This document shows positions 63,848-64,000 of a stretch of DNA of 64,000 nucleotides, in pieces. The translations under genes were made by a program, and so were the position numbers. The notes below the pieces were generated by a model. The model was not told the origin of the DNA. It saw only the letters and a list, made by a program, of their open reading frames with translations, and made no database searches. How positions within the stretch are numbered: the first letter of the stretch is position 1; every line of letters begins with the position of its first letter. Origin of the DNA: Methylocystaceae bacterium (lineage in GTDB: Bacteria > Pseudomonadota > Alphaproteobacteria > Rhodospirillales > Terasakiellaceae); assembly GCA_013373205.1 (NCBI GenBank), contig JABXIG010000003.1:310001-374000 (forward strand), read 5' to 3'.

Positions 63848-64000
<153 letters not shown>

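Overview
The window looks like chromosomal DNA of a motile, respiratory alphaproteobacterium, most likely in or near the Rhodospirillales with mid-range GC (for example a Terasakiella- or Magnetospirillum-like relative). This rests on DivK, the order rpsF-rpsR-DUF2232-rplI, an alphaproteobacterial fabD-fabG-acpP-fabF-mltG-yicC-gmk neighbourhood, a PyrB/PyrC' pair, a bacterial cereblon (CULT) protein and the O2-independent ubiquinone genes ubiTUV. It is mostly dense core genome. I see no rRNA, tRNA, CRISPR array, insertion sequence or prophage.

Layout. 1-8.6 kb (minus): lipoprotein, mlaF, mlaE, alr, dnaB, then a three-gene periplasmic oxidoreductase unit (Tat-exported small subunit, GMC flavoprotein, multicopper oxidase). 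8.8-11.1 kb (minus): rplI, DUF2232, rpsR, rpsF. 11.5-15.8 kb: a split PAS + soluble MCP pair, an orphan solute-binding protein, a small lipoprotein, fetAB. 15.8-25.4 kb: fatty-acid synthesis genes, mltG, a symporter, a phosphoesterase, a CULT protein with an SDR, yicC and gmk. 25.5-29.9 kb (minus): SH3, ChaN-PDZ, M1 peptidase-like and PCuAC copper chaperone genes. 30-46.7 kb (plus): ruvX, O-methyltransferase, AEC carrier, pyrB-pyrC', plsY, PAS-GGDEF, dprA, topA, an MCP with a zinc-binding CZB domain, rnr, an S41 protease and rpmG. 46.8-59.3 kb (minus): divK, three small-RNA units, a CRP-family regulator, purU, ggt, sua5, a frameshifted periplasmic protein, ubiV-ubiU-ubiT, an interrupted small ORF, cysQ, a Memo-AMMECR1 fusion and another orphan solute-binding protein. 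59.4-64 kb: amrS, pepA, holC (plus), a BtuF-like receptor and a STAS protein (minus), and the start of upp.

The most striking signal is the 0.75-kb gene-free stretch at 47.2-47.96 kb. Three consecutive minus-strand small-RNA units lie directly downstream of a CRP-family gene. Each has a TGTGA-N6-TCACA site about 41.5 bp upstream of the predicted 5' end and its own intrinsic terminator. Two units are tandem copies (about 200 bp period) whose differences preserve base pairing on the minus strand only, and which can form two interleaved helices (a pseudoknot or a two-state switch) followed by an invariant single-stranded segment.

Other points: a GMC dehydrogenase lacking both usual catalytic residues and partnered with a multicopper oxidase; a strong hairpin that hides the rnr ribosome-binding site; a dnaB mRNA that may begin inside a hairpin; a dihydroorotase-like PyrC' without its metal-binding HxH; and a small ORF broken by one amber codon.
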